From: Macrococcus bovicus
GTDB lineage: Bacteria; Bacillota; Bacilli; Staphylococcales; Staphylococcaceae
Direction: 5' to 3'
Assembly: GCF_004359575.1 (NCBI RefSeq)
Contig: NZ_SCWF01000013.1
Span: 1 to 57,255, forward strand
DNA: 57,255 nucleotides
Shown here: piece by piece, positions 31,660 through 39,469 of the stretch
Numbering within the stretch: the stretch's first letter is position 1
Layout of the letters: each line of letters opens with the position of its first letter
The notes under the pieces: generated by a model
Database searches by the model: none
The model's input: only the letters and a program-made list of their open reading frames with translations
What the model was told of the DNA's origin: nothing
Position numbers and translations under genes: made by a program

Positions 31660-32778
31660 TTATAAAGCCCGGTACTTTTTCAGAGTGATGATATTTAACA
31701 CGATAAATAGGCAGGCAAAACCTAGCAGAATAGTCAGGTCTGAAGCAATGTGACTGAGCGATAATCCTTGGTACATGACAGCCTTCAAGGCATCTCCTGC
31801 ATAGTAGAGAGGTGTTAAATAAGCAAGCCACTGAATCCATCTGACGAGCGTATCTAAAGGGAAGATACCAGAGAGAAATATCTGCGGAACGATGACAATA
31901 GGAATGAATTGCATCATCTGAAACTCTGATTTAGCGAAAGTAGAGAGCAGCAGGCCAAGTGACAACGCGACAAGTGCAACAGTCACATTGATGATGATCA
32001 CCTTGATGATGGAGTCAGATGGACCAAGCTTCAGCACATAGACGGCATAGAGGACGATGAGGATCGTCTGAATGATGGCCAGAAGACCGAAGCCGCATAC
32101 ATAGCCCAATACGATTTCATAGCGCCTGATCGGTGTCGTCAGCATACGTTCAAGCGTCCCGCTCATTCTTTCTTTCAGAAACCCCATACCTGCGAGAAGA
32201 AAGACAAACAGAAAGACAAAGAAACCGATCAGAAGCGGTGCAAATGTATCGAAAGGAGTGGTGTCTGCGTCGCCATAAAGATAGGTGGTCTCTATCTCAG
32301 TCTTTTTCGGTTCATCCAGTTTAATATTCTTCGTCGGACTGAATGGAATCTTGTTTAATGATTCGGTTAAATCCTTGAATTTTGCTTTGATATCTTCTAT
32401 TACAGTGATTTGTGCTTTCTTCTGATAAGTCTGGTTGACGACAAGTTCCAGTTTTCTCGAAACTGCGACGTTTTGATTAAGCAGTGTCAAAGTCACTTTA
32501 TCATTCACCTTTTCAGCGATGCCGTCCAGTTCTTCATGCCTGAGTTGTGATAGGTCCATCTCATGAAGTTCTATTACATCGATATCCTGTGCTTCAATCG
32601 TATCGATAACAGAAGGTTCTAAATTTACAGCCCCTAATCTTGCCGCAGGTTCATCGCTCTGAAAGACAAGATAGAAAAGGGTCAGTATGAATATCGGAGC
32701 GATGATAAGAAGGGCAAGTGTGCGTCTGTCGCGTAGTTGTTCGAGTAGTAAGCGCTTTGTCAGTCCGAATATTCTCAT
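31660..32778 (-). CDS. ABC-2 type transporter permease
   Basis: A 372-residue permease. One N-terminal helix (LALLIIAPIFILTLFYLVFQ) is followed by a ~150-residue extracytoplasmic domain, then five helices beginning at PLLIGFFVFLFVFLLAG. The cytosolic segment FLKERMSGTLERMLTTPIRRYEI is typical of ABC-2/NatB/YhhJ permeases. It overlaps the ATPase gene by four bases, so it is translated with it. The cargo is unknown; drug or lipid-like exports are common for this type. Confidence 0.86.
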   Translation of the reverse strand: MRIFGLTKRLLLEQLRDRRTLALLIIAPIFILTLFYLVFQSDEPAARLGAVNLEPSVIDTIEAQDIDVIELHEMDLSQLRHEELDGIAEKVNDKVTLTLLNQNVAVSRKLELVVNQTYQKKAQITVIEDIKAKFKDLTESLNKIPFSPTKNIKLDEPKKTEIETTYLYGDADTTPFDTFAPLLIGFFVFLFVFLLAGMGFLKERMSGTLERMLTTPIRRYEIVLGYVCGFGLLAIIQTILIVLYAVYVLKLGPSDSIIKVIIINVTVALVALSLGLLLSTFAKSEFQMMQFIPIVIVPQIFLSGIFPLDTLVRWIQWLAYLTPLYYAGDALKAVMYQGLSLSHIASDLTILLGFACLFIVLNIITLKKYRAL

Positions 32779-33497
32779 GCTTGTCCTCCTTGTCCGGCAC
32801 GAATAAACACCTCATCGAATGTCTCTGCATGATATCTTGCAAGAAGCGCCTGAGGGGTCCCTGAAGCGATGATAGTACCGTCTTTAACCAGTGAGATAAA
32901 ATCACAGCGCGCTGCTTCATCCATGACATGGGTGGTCATCAGAATCGTCTGGCCGTCTGCTTTCATTTTCTGCATTTCAGTCCAGATCGATGCGCGCAGC
33001 TCAGGGTCAATGCCGACTGTCGGCTCATCCAGTATCAAGATATCAGGATGATGCAGCAGGGCTGTCGCAAGGGACAGTCTTCTTTTCATGCCGCCTGAAT
33101 AGTTTTTTACCTTCTTTTTCAAATCCGCTGTCAGGTTGACTAAATCTGCTGCGTAGTCAATCCTGCTTTCTGCCGTCCCTTTTTTCAGATTGAAGAGCTG
33201 AGTGAAGAACTTCAGATTTTCGTAACCGGACAGCTCCATATAGAGCGCATCTGTTTGTGCCATATATCCGATATGAGGCAGCAGGCTTAAATCAGGCACA
33301 CGTCTATCCTTGATGTAGATGGAGCCGCTGGAAGGTGATTCAAGTCCGGCGATCAGGCGCATCAGCGTCGTTTTCCCTGAGCCGGAAGGGCCGATGAAGC
33401 CGTGAATGGTGCCCGCCTCTATGATCAGATCAATATTGTGCAGCACGGGGTGGTCATAGGACTTTGAGATATCGTTAATAATGATGATTTCGGCCAT
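32775..33497 (-). CDS. ABC transporter ATP-binding protein
   Basis: A 240-residue ATPase with Walker A GPSGSGKTT (residues ~36-44), Q-loop YMAQTDALY, signature YSGGMKRR, Walker B LILDEPTVGIDP and switch His in MTTHVMDE. It is the CcmA/DrrA-like exporter subfamily. It pairs with the following ABC-2 permease. It starts at ATG 33495-33497 behind GGAGG. No regulator gene is linked. Confidence 0.9.
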   Translation of the reverse strand: MAEIIIINDISKSYDHPVLHNIDLIIEAGTIHGFIGPSGSGKTTLMRLIAGLESPSSGSIYIKDRRVPDLSLLPHIGYMAQTDALYMELSGYENLKFFTQLFNLKKGTAESRIDYAADLVNLTADLKKKVKNYSGGMKRRLSLATALLHHPDILILDEPTVGIDPELRASIWTEMQKMKADGQTILMTTHVMDEAARCDFISLVKDGTIIASGTPQALLARYHAETFDEVFIRAGQGGQA

Positions 33498-33731
33498 GAA
33501 AGCTGCCTCCTATATAATAGCTTGACATGTGGAAAAAAGGGTATTGAATGAATATCTTTATTATAAACTACTTGGCAGTGTTTAAGGAGTGGTGAGTGTT
33601 TGATACCTCTCCTTGTACATTACCCTCCAGGAGATACTCAGTCAGCGGATTATATCGCTGAAATTTGGATTCTTATCGAATAAAAAGGGTATAATATAAT
33701 AAATGTGAATATTGAATAAGGAGTGAAAGAT
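33498..33731. other. divergent promoter region, no gene
   Basis: A 234-bp AT-rich spacer between the ABC operon and copZ. A TTGACA is at 33522-33527 without a good -10. CTCTCC and GGAGAT around 33605-33640 form a loose inverted pattern, but I cannot call a copper-repressor site. Confidence 0.45.
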
Positions 33732-33950
33732 TTGGCTACCCAGACTTTAGATGTAAGAGGTATGACTTGTCAGCACTGCGTTAACGCTGTTGAAACGAGC
33801 GTCGGTGCAGTAGAGGGTGTTCAGCAGGTCAATGTTGACCTGGACAATGGTAAGGTCGCAGTGGATTACGATGACAGCAAAGCGACAGTAGAGAATATTC
33901 GCGATGCCATCGAAGACCAAGGTTATGAGGTCATCCCGCAAGAATCTTAA
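33732..33950 (+). CDS. copZ: copper chaperone, CopZ-like HMA domain
   Basis: A 72-residue heavy-metal-associated domain with the Cu(I) site GMTCQHC (MTCxxC) at residues ~10-16 and the ferredoxin-like repeat through VEGVQQVNVDLDNGKVAVDYD (shown here in part: VNVDLDNGKVAVDYD) to IEDQGYEVI. It hands copper to CopA or to a repressor. I chose TTG 33732 (MATQTLDVRG) behind AAGGAG; a GTG at 33723 is inside the Shine-Dalgarno region. Unusually, copA and a copper regulator are not adjacent. Confidence 0.88.
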   Translation: MATQTLDVRGMTCQHCVNAVETSVGAVEGVQQVNVDLDNGKVAVDYDDSKATVENIRDAIEDQGYEVIPQES

Positions 33951-33976
33951 GATGGACAATTTGTCCATCTTTTTTA
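33949..33976 (+). terminator. terminator after copZ
   Basis: AAGATGGACA, loop ATT, TGTCCATCTT, then TTTT. Confidence 0.85.
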
Positions 33977-33997
33977 ATTATTAGATTTCTATTTATT

Positions 33998-34014
33998 TCG
34001 GAATCCGATATAAT
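33998..34014 (+). promoter_or_regulatory. ampS -10 with adjoining palindrome
   Basis: TCGGA-A-TCCGA (33998-34008) directly abuts TATAAT (34009-34014). The palindrome is in the spacer, so a bound protein would block the promoter. Confidence 0.45.
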
Positions 34015-34037
34015 GATGTAAAGGAGTCGAATGAAAA

Positions 34038-35270
34038 ATGAAAAATGTTGAAGAGAAGATTAAAAAATATGCAGAAACTATTGCGAAAGTAGGACTGAAT
34101 GTTCAACCTGAAGAAACTGTGGTAGTGGTATCCGATATCGCGGCACTTGATTTAGTGCGTGCTGTCACTGCCATGTGTTATGAGTTAGGTGCTAAACGTG
34201 TGATCACTGATTTATCTGATATCCAGCTGACTTTGGCACATGCGAAACATCAGACAGTGCAGACATTAGAAGAAATTCTGCCGCAGATTGAAGCGAAGAA
34301 TGCTTACTACCTGGCGGAGAAAGCGTCAATGCTCTATATCCATGCGACCTCACCTGAAGCATTGAAAGATGCGGCAACAGAGAAGGTCATGGCAGCAAAC
34401 CGTGCAGCACGTGCAGCTTCAGCTGAACTAGGTGCATCACGTATGCGTTATGACCAGAACTGGTGTATTGTCGGATACCCTTCTCCGGAATGGGCGGCAC
34501 TTCTCTTCCCGGACTTACCGGTAGAGGAGGCGGAAGAGAAACTGCTGGACTATATTCTGCAGGCTGTACGAGTCGATCAGCAGGATCCCGTTGCCGCATG
34601 GGATGCACATAGCAGATTTCTGAAATCGCGTGCACAATGGCTATCAGATTATAACTTTGACCGCTTGAAATATACAGCGCCAGGGACTGATCTTGAAATA
34701 GGCCTGATTGATGGATCCCGGTTCACAGGCGGGGGCCACAAAAATACTAAAGGACTGGATATAAGGGTGAACATGCCGACGGAGGAAGTCTTTACGTCTC
34801 CGGATTATCGCCGTGTCAATGGTGTGGTTTCCAACACGCTGCCTCTCAGCTATAACGGACAGATTGTCGACGATTTCAAACTGACTTTCAAGGACGGTGT
34901 CGTGACTGATTTTGAAGCACGGCAAGGTTATGAAGTGCTGAAAGAACTGCTTGAGTCAGATGAAGGGGCTCGCAGACTGGGAGAAGCTGCCCTTGTCCCT
35001 GTAGATTCTCCGATTTCGAATTCAGGAATCCTGTATTACAATACTCTTTTTGATGAAAATGCCTCTTGCCATATCGCGATTGGTAAAGCTTATCCAGGTC
35101 CGGTGCCTGGCGCAACTGAGATGACTGAAGAGGAGCAGGATGCAGTCGGACTGAACGATTCTGTCATACATGTTGATTTCATGATCGGCTCTAAAGATCT
35201 TGATATTGACGGGATTACACGTGACGGAGAAGTTATTCCTGTTTTTAGAGAGGGAAACTGGGTAGAATAG
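34038..35270 (+). CDS. M29 family aminopeptidase (AmpS/PepS)
   Basis: A 410-residue cytosolic metallo-aminopeptidase, the usual length. Candidate metal ligands are the Glu in NMPTEEVFTSPDYR, the Glu in RRLGEAALVPVDSPI, the His and Asp in the C-terminal segments around NASCHIAIGKAYP and SVIHVDFMIGS, and the Tyr in GILYYNTLFDEN. Enzymes of this group trim a broad range of N-terminal residues from peptides. It starts at ATG 34038 behind AAAGGAG. Followed 28 bp later by a small hypothetical gene, perhaps in the same transcript. Confidence 0.92.
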   Translation: MKNVEEKIKKYAETIAKVGLNVQPEETVVVVSDIAALDLVRAVTAMCYELGAKRVITDLSDIQLTLAHAKHQTVQTLEEILPQIEAKNAYYLAEKASMLYIHATSPEALKDAATEKVMAANRAARAASAELGASRMRYDQNWCIVGYPSPEWAALLFPDLPVEEAEEKLLDYILQAVRVDQQDPVAAWDAHSRFLKSRAQWLSDYNFDRLKYTAPGTDLEIGLIDGSRFTGGGHKNTKGLDIRVNMPTEEVFTSPDYRRVNGVVSNTLPLSYNGQIVDDFKLTFKDGVVTDFEARQGYEVLKELLESDEGARRLGEAALVPVDSPISNSGILYYNTLFDENASCHIAIGKAYPGPVPGATEMTEEEQDAVGLNDSVIHVDFMIGSKDLDIDGITRDGEVIPVFREGNWVE

Positions 35271-35298
35271 AAAAGTGAGTACAAAAGGAGGCAGTCAA

Positions 35299-35688
35299 AT
35301 GAATAAATGGGTTAAACTTGGTCTGGGTGCAGGTGCGACGTACCTTACTTATAGAGCAGGACGTAAAGTATTATCTAAATATGACGATGTGAATACATTA
35401 ATGAATGATATTGTCGGACATGAAAACTATGATGACTTAAGAAATCTGGTCTTTCAAGTCCTGGATATGATGACAGGGACACAGAAACTGGCGCCTCATG
35501 AGTCAGTGCCGGCTGATGCGCCGAAAGTAGAAACGACTGATGAATCAATAGCAGGCGCGATTAAGTCGATTGTCGATATGCCATTTGTTGCTGAGATGAT
35601 TCCGGACCAGAAAAATGTGCAGATGATCAAAGAAGTCATCGACGAAGCAGCAGAAGTAGAGAAGCTGATTCGCGGCTGGTTCAAATAA
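35299..35688 (+). CDS. small protein of unknown function
   Basis: 129 residues. A glycine-rich hydrophobic N terminus (VKLGLGAGATYLTYRAGRKVL) could be a membrane or membrane-associated helix. Acidic, helical sequence follows, ending KEVIDEAAEVEKLIRGWFK. I recognise no domain. I chose ATG 35299 behind AAAGGAGG; a GTG at 35275 lies before it. Closely follows ampS and ends at a bidirectional terminator. Confidence 0.72.
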   Translation: MNKWVKLGLGAGATYLTYRAGRKVLSKYDDVNTLMNDIVGHENYDDLRNLVFQVLDMMTGTQKLAPHESVPADAPKVETTDESIAGAIKSIVDMPFVAEMIPDQKNVQMIKEVIDEAAEVEKLIRGWFK

Positions 35689-35690
35689 TG

Positions 35691-35722
35691 AAAAACCATT
35701 CAATCCCTGATTGAATGGTTTT
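35691..35722. terminator. bidirectional terminator
   Basis: AAAACCATTCAATC, loop CCT, GATTGAATGGTTTT, between convergent genes. Confidence 0.85.
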
Positions 35723-35724
35723 CG

Positions 35725-36237
35725 CTATTTATGGGAATATTTTTCGATTGAACTGAAATTGGTGACGCCGAAGGGGAAGACATTATCAGCAATATTGTTT
35801 TTAAGTTCCTGCAACGAAACGACAGCAAAGTTAGTCAGCTGTATCGGATAATTGAAGGTGCGGCTGTTTGTCACATAAGTATCACTGTTCTTGATATACC
35901 ATTCCTGGTTGATCTTGACGTAATCCATGTCAATATCTATATAGGTGATAAAGCCGTCTTTATACGTACAAGGTGTTGAGATATTACAGAACATGCTGAG
36001 CGGCTCCATCTTGTCATTGATGGCTATAGAGACCGTATAGCCGTGATATTTAGAGAAGAAGTGGAGCGAGGCTTCCTGGTAGACGATTTCTTTCTTTTTT
36101 ATATGATGCTTCAGTATATTGTTTTGAGGACATTTAACAAACCAGTAATGGCTTGTTTCTTCCAGAAGTTCTCCTGAATATTCAACATAAGGTACATCAG
36201 GATATTTATAAGAGCGGATGGTAATTGTATTCGGCAT
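35725..36237 (-). CDS. DUF402 family protein (Ntdp-like)
   Basis: 170 residues with the DUF402 beta-barrel pattern: ITIRSYKYPDVPYVEYSGEL at the start, IVYQEASLHFFSKYHGYTV, MFCNISTPCTYKDGFITYID, and DIDMDYVKINQEWYI. This is the order seen in the staphylococcal nucleoside tri-/diphosphatase Ntdp, so nucleotide hydrolysis is possible. The sequence is divergent from Ntdp and may be a paralogue. I chose ATG 36235-36237 (MPNTITI), nine bases after GGGAGG. An 18-residue extension upstream is rejected. Confidence 0.72.
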   Translation of the reverse strand: MPNTITIRSYKYPDVPYVEYSGELLEETSHYWFVKCPQNNILKHHIKKKEIVYQEASLHFFSKYHGYTVSIAINDKMEPLSMFCNISTPCTYKDGFITYIDIDMDYVKINQEWYIKNSDTYVTNSRTFNYPIQLTNFAVVSLQELKNNIADNVFPFGVTNFSSIEKYSHK

Positions 36238-36330
36238 ATAGGCTATCCTCCCTTTGTGATATCTATTTATTATAAACGTGAACGGCGTCAAATGTATACG
36301 TTTTCACAAAATCTTAATAAACTCTTTAAT

Positions 36331-36344
36331 TTACAATCTTGTAA
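36331..36344. promoter_or_regulatory. inverted repeat upstream of chrA, Bce-operator-like
   Basis: TTACA-ATCT-TGTAA, a 6+2+6 palindrome when read as TTACAA-TC-TTGTAA. It has the same half-sites as the operator at 10346-10359 and lies 57 bp before the chrA ATG. Confidence 0.4.
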
Positions 36345-36400
36345 TATTTCTTGCGCGCCTTTTCATAGTACGATAAAAGAAAATGACTTTAAGGAGCCAT

Positions 36401-37546
36401 ATGAATCGCACACTGGAAATTTTCATCGTCGCACTAAAACTAGGTATCACTTCATTTGGGGGACCTACTGCCCATCTAGGTTATTTCAGAGCAGAATATG
36501 TAGAGAAAAGGGAATGGTTATCTGACAAAGTCTATCAGGATTTAGTGGCGCTCTGTCAGTTTCTGCCGGGGCCGGCCAGCAGTCAGGTGGGCATGGCTAT
36601 CGGCATGATGAGAGGCGGCCTGCTCGGCGGAATCGCCGCTTTTCTCGGCTTTACGCTGCCTTCTGTACTGCTTCTGATTCTGGCAGTCAGACTGATGCCG
36701 CCTTCCATCGACTGGGTACAGGGACTGAAGCTGGTGGCTGTTGCCGTTGTCCTGCATGCCCTGATTGGGATGGCGAAAGGCAGTCTGCAGTCATGGCAGA
36801 CGGTCGGAATAGCGCTGCTGGCACTGTTAGCCTGTCTCTACCTGTCCACTGCTGTGACACAGATAGCGGTCATCATTATTTCAGCCCTTATCGGTATAGC
36901 GCTCTTTAAAGTGGGTTCTGAACAGGGCGGCACTGTAGCATTACCGCTGTCGAGACGTACAGGTATCATCAGTTTAGCCTGGCTGATGATTCTACTGGTC
37001 GGTTTACCTGTCTGTGCGAATCTTCTTCAGAATGACTGGCTGACTGTCTTTGATAAATTCTACCGGTCAGGTTTATTAGTCTTTGGAGGTGGCCACGTCG
37101 TACTGCCGCTTTTGGAACGGGAATTTGTCCCGGTCTTTTTAGAGGCTGATGAATTCATTGCGGGCTATGGTCTTGCACAAGCTGTACCGGGGCCGTTATT
37201 TACCTTTGCTTCATATATTGGCGCGGTGATCGGCGGACTATGGGGCGGGTTATTGGCCATGGTAGCGATTTTCCTGCCGGCCTTTCTGCTTGTAGCGTGG
37301 TGTCTGCCATTCTGGCAGCAGATGCGTGAGAAGACAATGATGCGAAAAGCTTTAATCGGCATCAATGCAGGGGTCATCGGCATTCTTGCTGCCGCCTGGA
37401 TTGAGCCGATCATCAGTCATACATTATTTGATATTAAAGATTATCTTTTATTTGTGCTGTTATTCTGCTGCCTGCATTATTTCAAATTCGCCCCGTGGCT
37501 GATTGTTCTGCTGGGTCTTGTCATTGGACTTGTCTTCTACAGATAA
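36401..37546 (+). CDS. chrA: chromate transporter, two-domain ChrA
   Basis: A 381-residue membrane protein with two CHR domains. The first has FGGPTAHLGYFRAEYV and QFLPGPASSQVGMAIG, and the second FGGGHVVLPLLEREFV and AQAVPGPLFTFASYIG. Bidomain ChrA proteins export chromate and give resistance. I chose ATG 36401 (MNRTLEIF) with AAGGAG five bases before it. It is a single gene. Sulfate or another oxyanion as the natural substrate is not excluded. Confidence 0.9.
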   Translation: MNRTLEIFIVALKLGITSFGGPTAHLGYFRAEYVEKREWLSDKVYQDLVALCQFLPGPASSQVGMAIGMMRGGLLGGIAAFLGFTLPSVLLLILAVRLMPPSIDWVQGLKLVAVAVVLHALIGMAKGSLQSWQTVGIALLALLACLYLSTAVTQIAVIIISALIGIALFKVGSEQGGTVALPLSRRTGIISLAWLMILLVGLPVCANLLQNDWLTVFDKFYRSGLLVFGGGHVVLPLLEREFVPVFLEADEFIAGYGLAQAVPGPLFTFASYIGAVIGGLWGGLLAMVAIFLPAFLLVAWCLPFWQQMREKTMMRKALIGINAGVIGILAAAWIEPIISHTLFDIKDYLLFVLLFCCLHYFKFAPWLIVLLGLVIGLVFYR

Positions 37547-37640
37547 GTCACTTATATGCATATTAAGTGTTTTTCCTTATGGAAAAGCGCTTTTTGCTTT
37601 ATAATTGAGAAAGACTACAATACAGAATGGGATGACGCAT

Positions 37641-38666
37641 ATGAAATATCCGGTATTATTGGACCACAGCACAATTGGAATCACACCTGTATCTAACGGT
37701 ATTTTCTCTGAGGCGGAGGAAATGTTCGAACAGGCCTTTAAACGTATGGAAGAAAGAGGCTTCAAAATTGTCCTGAACGAAGATATCTGGGGACAAAAAA
37801 AGGCGCGGGCTGTTTCTGCTGAGAAGCGTGCAGCAGGCTTGGTGCAGATGATGACTGATCCGAATATAGATGTCATCATGCCGCCGTGGGGTGGCCATCT
37901 GGCCGTTGAATTACTGGAATATCTTGATTTTGATAAGCTGCCAACAAAGTGGCTGACCGGTTATTCTGATATCTCCACTCTATTACTCGCTGTGACGCTG
38001 AAGACAGGGATTGCCACTGCACATATGGCGAATATTGTGGATTTACGCGGCAATCATATGGACGAAGTCACAGCACGCTGGCTGGATGTACTGAGTGGTG
38101 AGCCCGGCCAGCAAATCATCCAGACTTCTTCTGAACGTTATCAGCTCGAGTGGGATCATGAGCATCCTACTGATATTGTCTTCAATCTGACAGAGAAGAC
38201 AGAGTGGAAGGCAGTAGACGCAAAAGGACACGATTTAACAGAGGCTCGCTTTGAAGGGCGTGTGCTCGGTGGTTGTATAGATACGATGAGACACTTAATC
38301 GGCACCCCTTACGGCGACGTCGCTGCTTTCAGAGACAACCATACAGAAGGTGAAGACATTCTATGGTATATAGATGTCAGTGAACTGGATACAGTTGATC
38401 TGAAACGTTCATTGACCCAGATGAAATACGCGGGCTGGTTCGAATCTGCAGCCGGCGTTATGTTCGGCCGTGTGGGCAAACCAAGTGTCAAGGAAGACTA
38501 TACTTATAAAAATGTCTATCAGGATTTAGCGCAGGAACTGGGGAAACCTGTGATCTATGATGTGGATTTCGGACATAAACCGCCGCAGATGGCGATTATT
38601 AACGGAGCGTATGGTATGATAGAAATGATTGAAGATAAGGGACAGCTGACACAGTGGTTTAAGTAG
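37641..38666 (+). CDS. S66 family peptidase (LD-carboxypeptidase/MccF-like)
   Basis: 341 residues. The nucleophile is the Ser in LTGYSDIS, with the catalytic Glu in the C-terminal domain around WYIDVSELD and His in VDFGHKPPQMAI. IMPPWGGHLAVELLEYLDF is a family signature. S66 enzymes are either LD-carboxypeptidases of peptidoglycan recycling or MccF-type enzymes that cleave microcin-like or acyl-amidate compounds; the short insert between domains looks more MccF-like, with modest certainty. No signal peptide, so cytosolic. The start chosen is ATG 37641 (MKYPVLLDHS). Confidence 0.82.
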   Translation: MKYPVLLDHSTIGITPVSNGIFSEAEEMFEQAFKRMEERGFKIVLNEDIWGQKKARAVSAEKRAAGLVQMMTDPNIDVIMPPWGGHLAVELLEYLDFDKLPTKWLTGYSDISTLLLAVTLKTGIATAHMANIVDLRGNHMDEVTARWLDVLSGEPGQQIIQTSSERYQLEWDHEHPTDIVFNLTEKTEWKAVDAKGHDLTEARFEGRVLGGCIDTMRHLIGTPYGDVAAFRDNHTEGEDILWYIDVSELDTVDLKRSLTQMKYAGWFESAAGVMFGRVGKPSVKEDYTYKNVYQDLAQELGKPVIYDVDFGHKPPQMAIINGAYGMIEMIEDKGQLTQWFK

Positions 38667-38688
38667 TCTTTTAACGGGGGGAACACGT

Positions 38689-39438
38689 ATGGACCATACG
38701 GATGTTTTTACGACTAAAGCATTTCTATATGAAAAAAGCAGACCATCCTATCCGGATGAAATGCTTACTTTTCTAAAACATCAATTTAATATAAAAGAAG
38801 ATACACTCATAGCAGATATTGGTGCCGGCACCGGTAAATTCACCGAAAAGATTCTTGATTTAGGCTGTCGGGTCATTGCGGTCGAACCTAATCAGGTGAT
38901 GGCTGAGCGTCTGCGGGATAGTCTGATGTGTGACCAGCTGGTTGTCAGTGAACGCCCTGCCGAACATACAGAGATAGACGCAGATACCGTTGATCTGGTA
39001 GTGGCAGCACAGGCCTTTCACTGGTTCGACTGGCAGCAGTTTAAAGAGGAATGCAGCAGAATACTTAAACCGCGGGGCGTTGTCTGCCTCATCTGGAATG
39101 TCAGAGATGAAGCAGCACTTATCAACCGTCGAACAGCGGATATCTTCAAGACCTATTGTCCGGCATACAGTGGCAGTAGTAACGGGATGATGAATAATGA
39201 TGATGCTATTCGTCAGTTCTTTGAAGGAGAGTTTGAACTGTTTGAAACTCGTCAGGACCTGACCTATAAGGAGCAGCAGTTTATCGACCGTTGTCTATCA
39301 GCAAGTTATGCGCTTGAGGCGACAGATGAAGATTTTGATGCCTTTGTGACGGCGCTCAGATCGTTATTCCAGGCATTCGCAGAAGAAGGTAAAGTGGTTA
39401 TCCCTAATATGACGCGCTGTTATTACGGCACAATATAA
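38689..39438 (+). CDS. class I SAM-dependent methyltransferase
   Basis: 249 residues. The SAM-binding motif I is IADIGAGTGKFTEKIL (residues ~41-56), motif II is VIAVEPNQVMAERL, and the later strand is DLVVAAQAFHWFDW, typical of the UbiE/trans-aconitate-like group. The substrate is unknown. It starts at ATG 38689 behind GGGGGG, 22 bp after the peptidase stop, so the two may be co-transcribed. It ends at a bidirectional terminator. Confidence 0.85.
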   Translation: MDHTDVFTTKAFLYEKSRPSYPDEMLTFLKHQFNIKEDTLIADIGAGTGKFTEKILDLGCRVIAVEPNQVMAERLRDSLMCDQLVVSERPAEHTEIDADTVDLVVAAQAFHWFDWQQFKEECSRILKPRGVVCLIWNVRDEAALINRRTADIFKTYCPAYSGSSNGMMNNDDAIRQFFEGEFELFETRQDLTYKEQQFIDRCLSASYALEATDEDFDAFVTALRSLFQAFAEEGKVVIPNMTRCYYGTI

Positions 39439-39469
39439 GAGGTCAGGTTATACCTGACCTCTTTTTTTA
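39437..39469. terminator. bidirectional terminator
   Basis: AGAGGTCAGG, short loop, CCTGACCTCT, then T on the plus strand, between convergent genes. Confidence 0.88.

Noticed and set aside
33498-33731. Copper-repressor (CsoR/CopY) operator upstream of copZ
   Set aside because: Only a loose CTCTCC/GGAGAT pattern is present. It does not match a site I can state with confidence.
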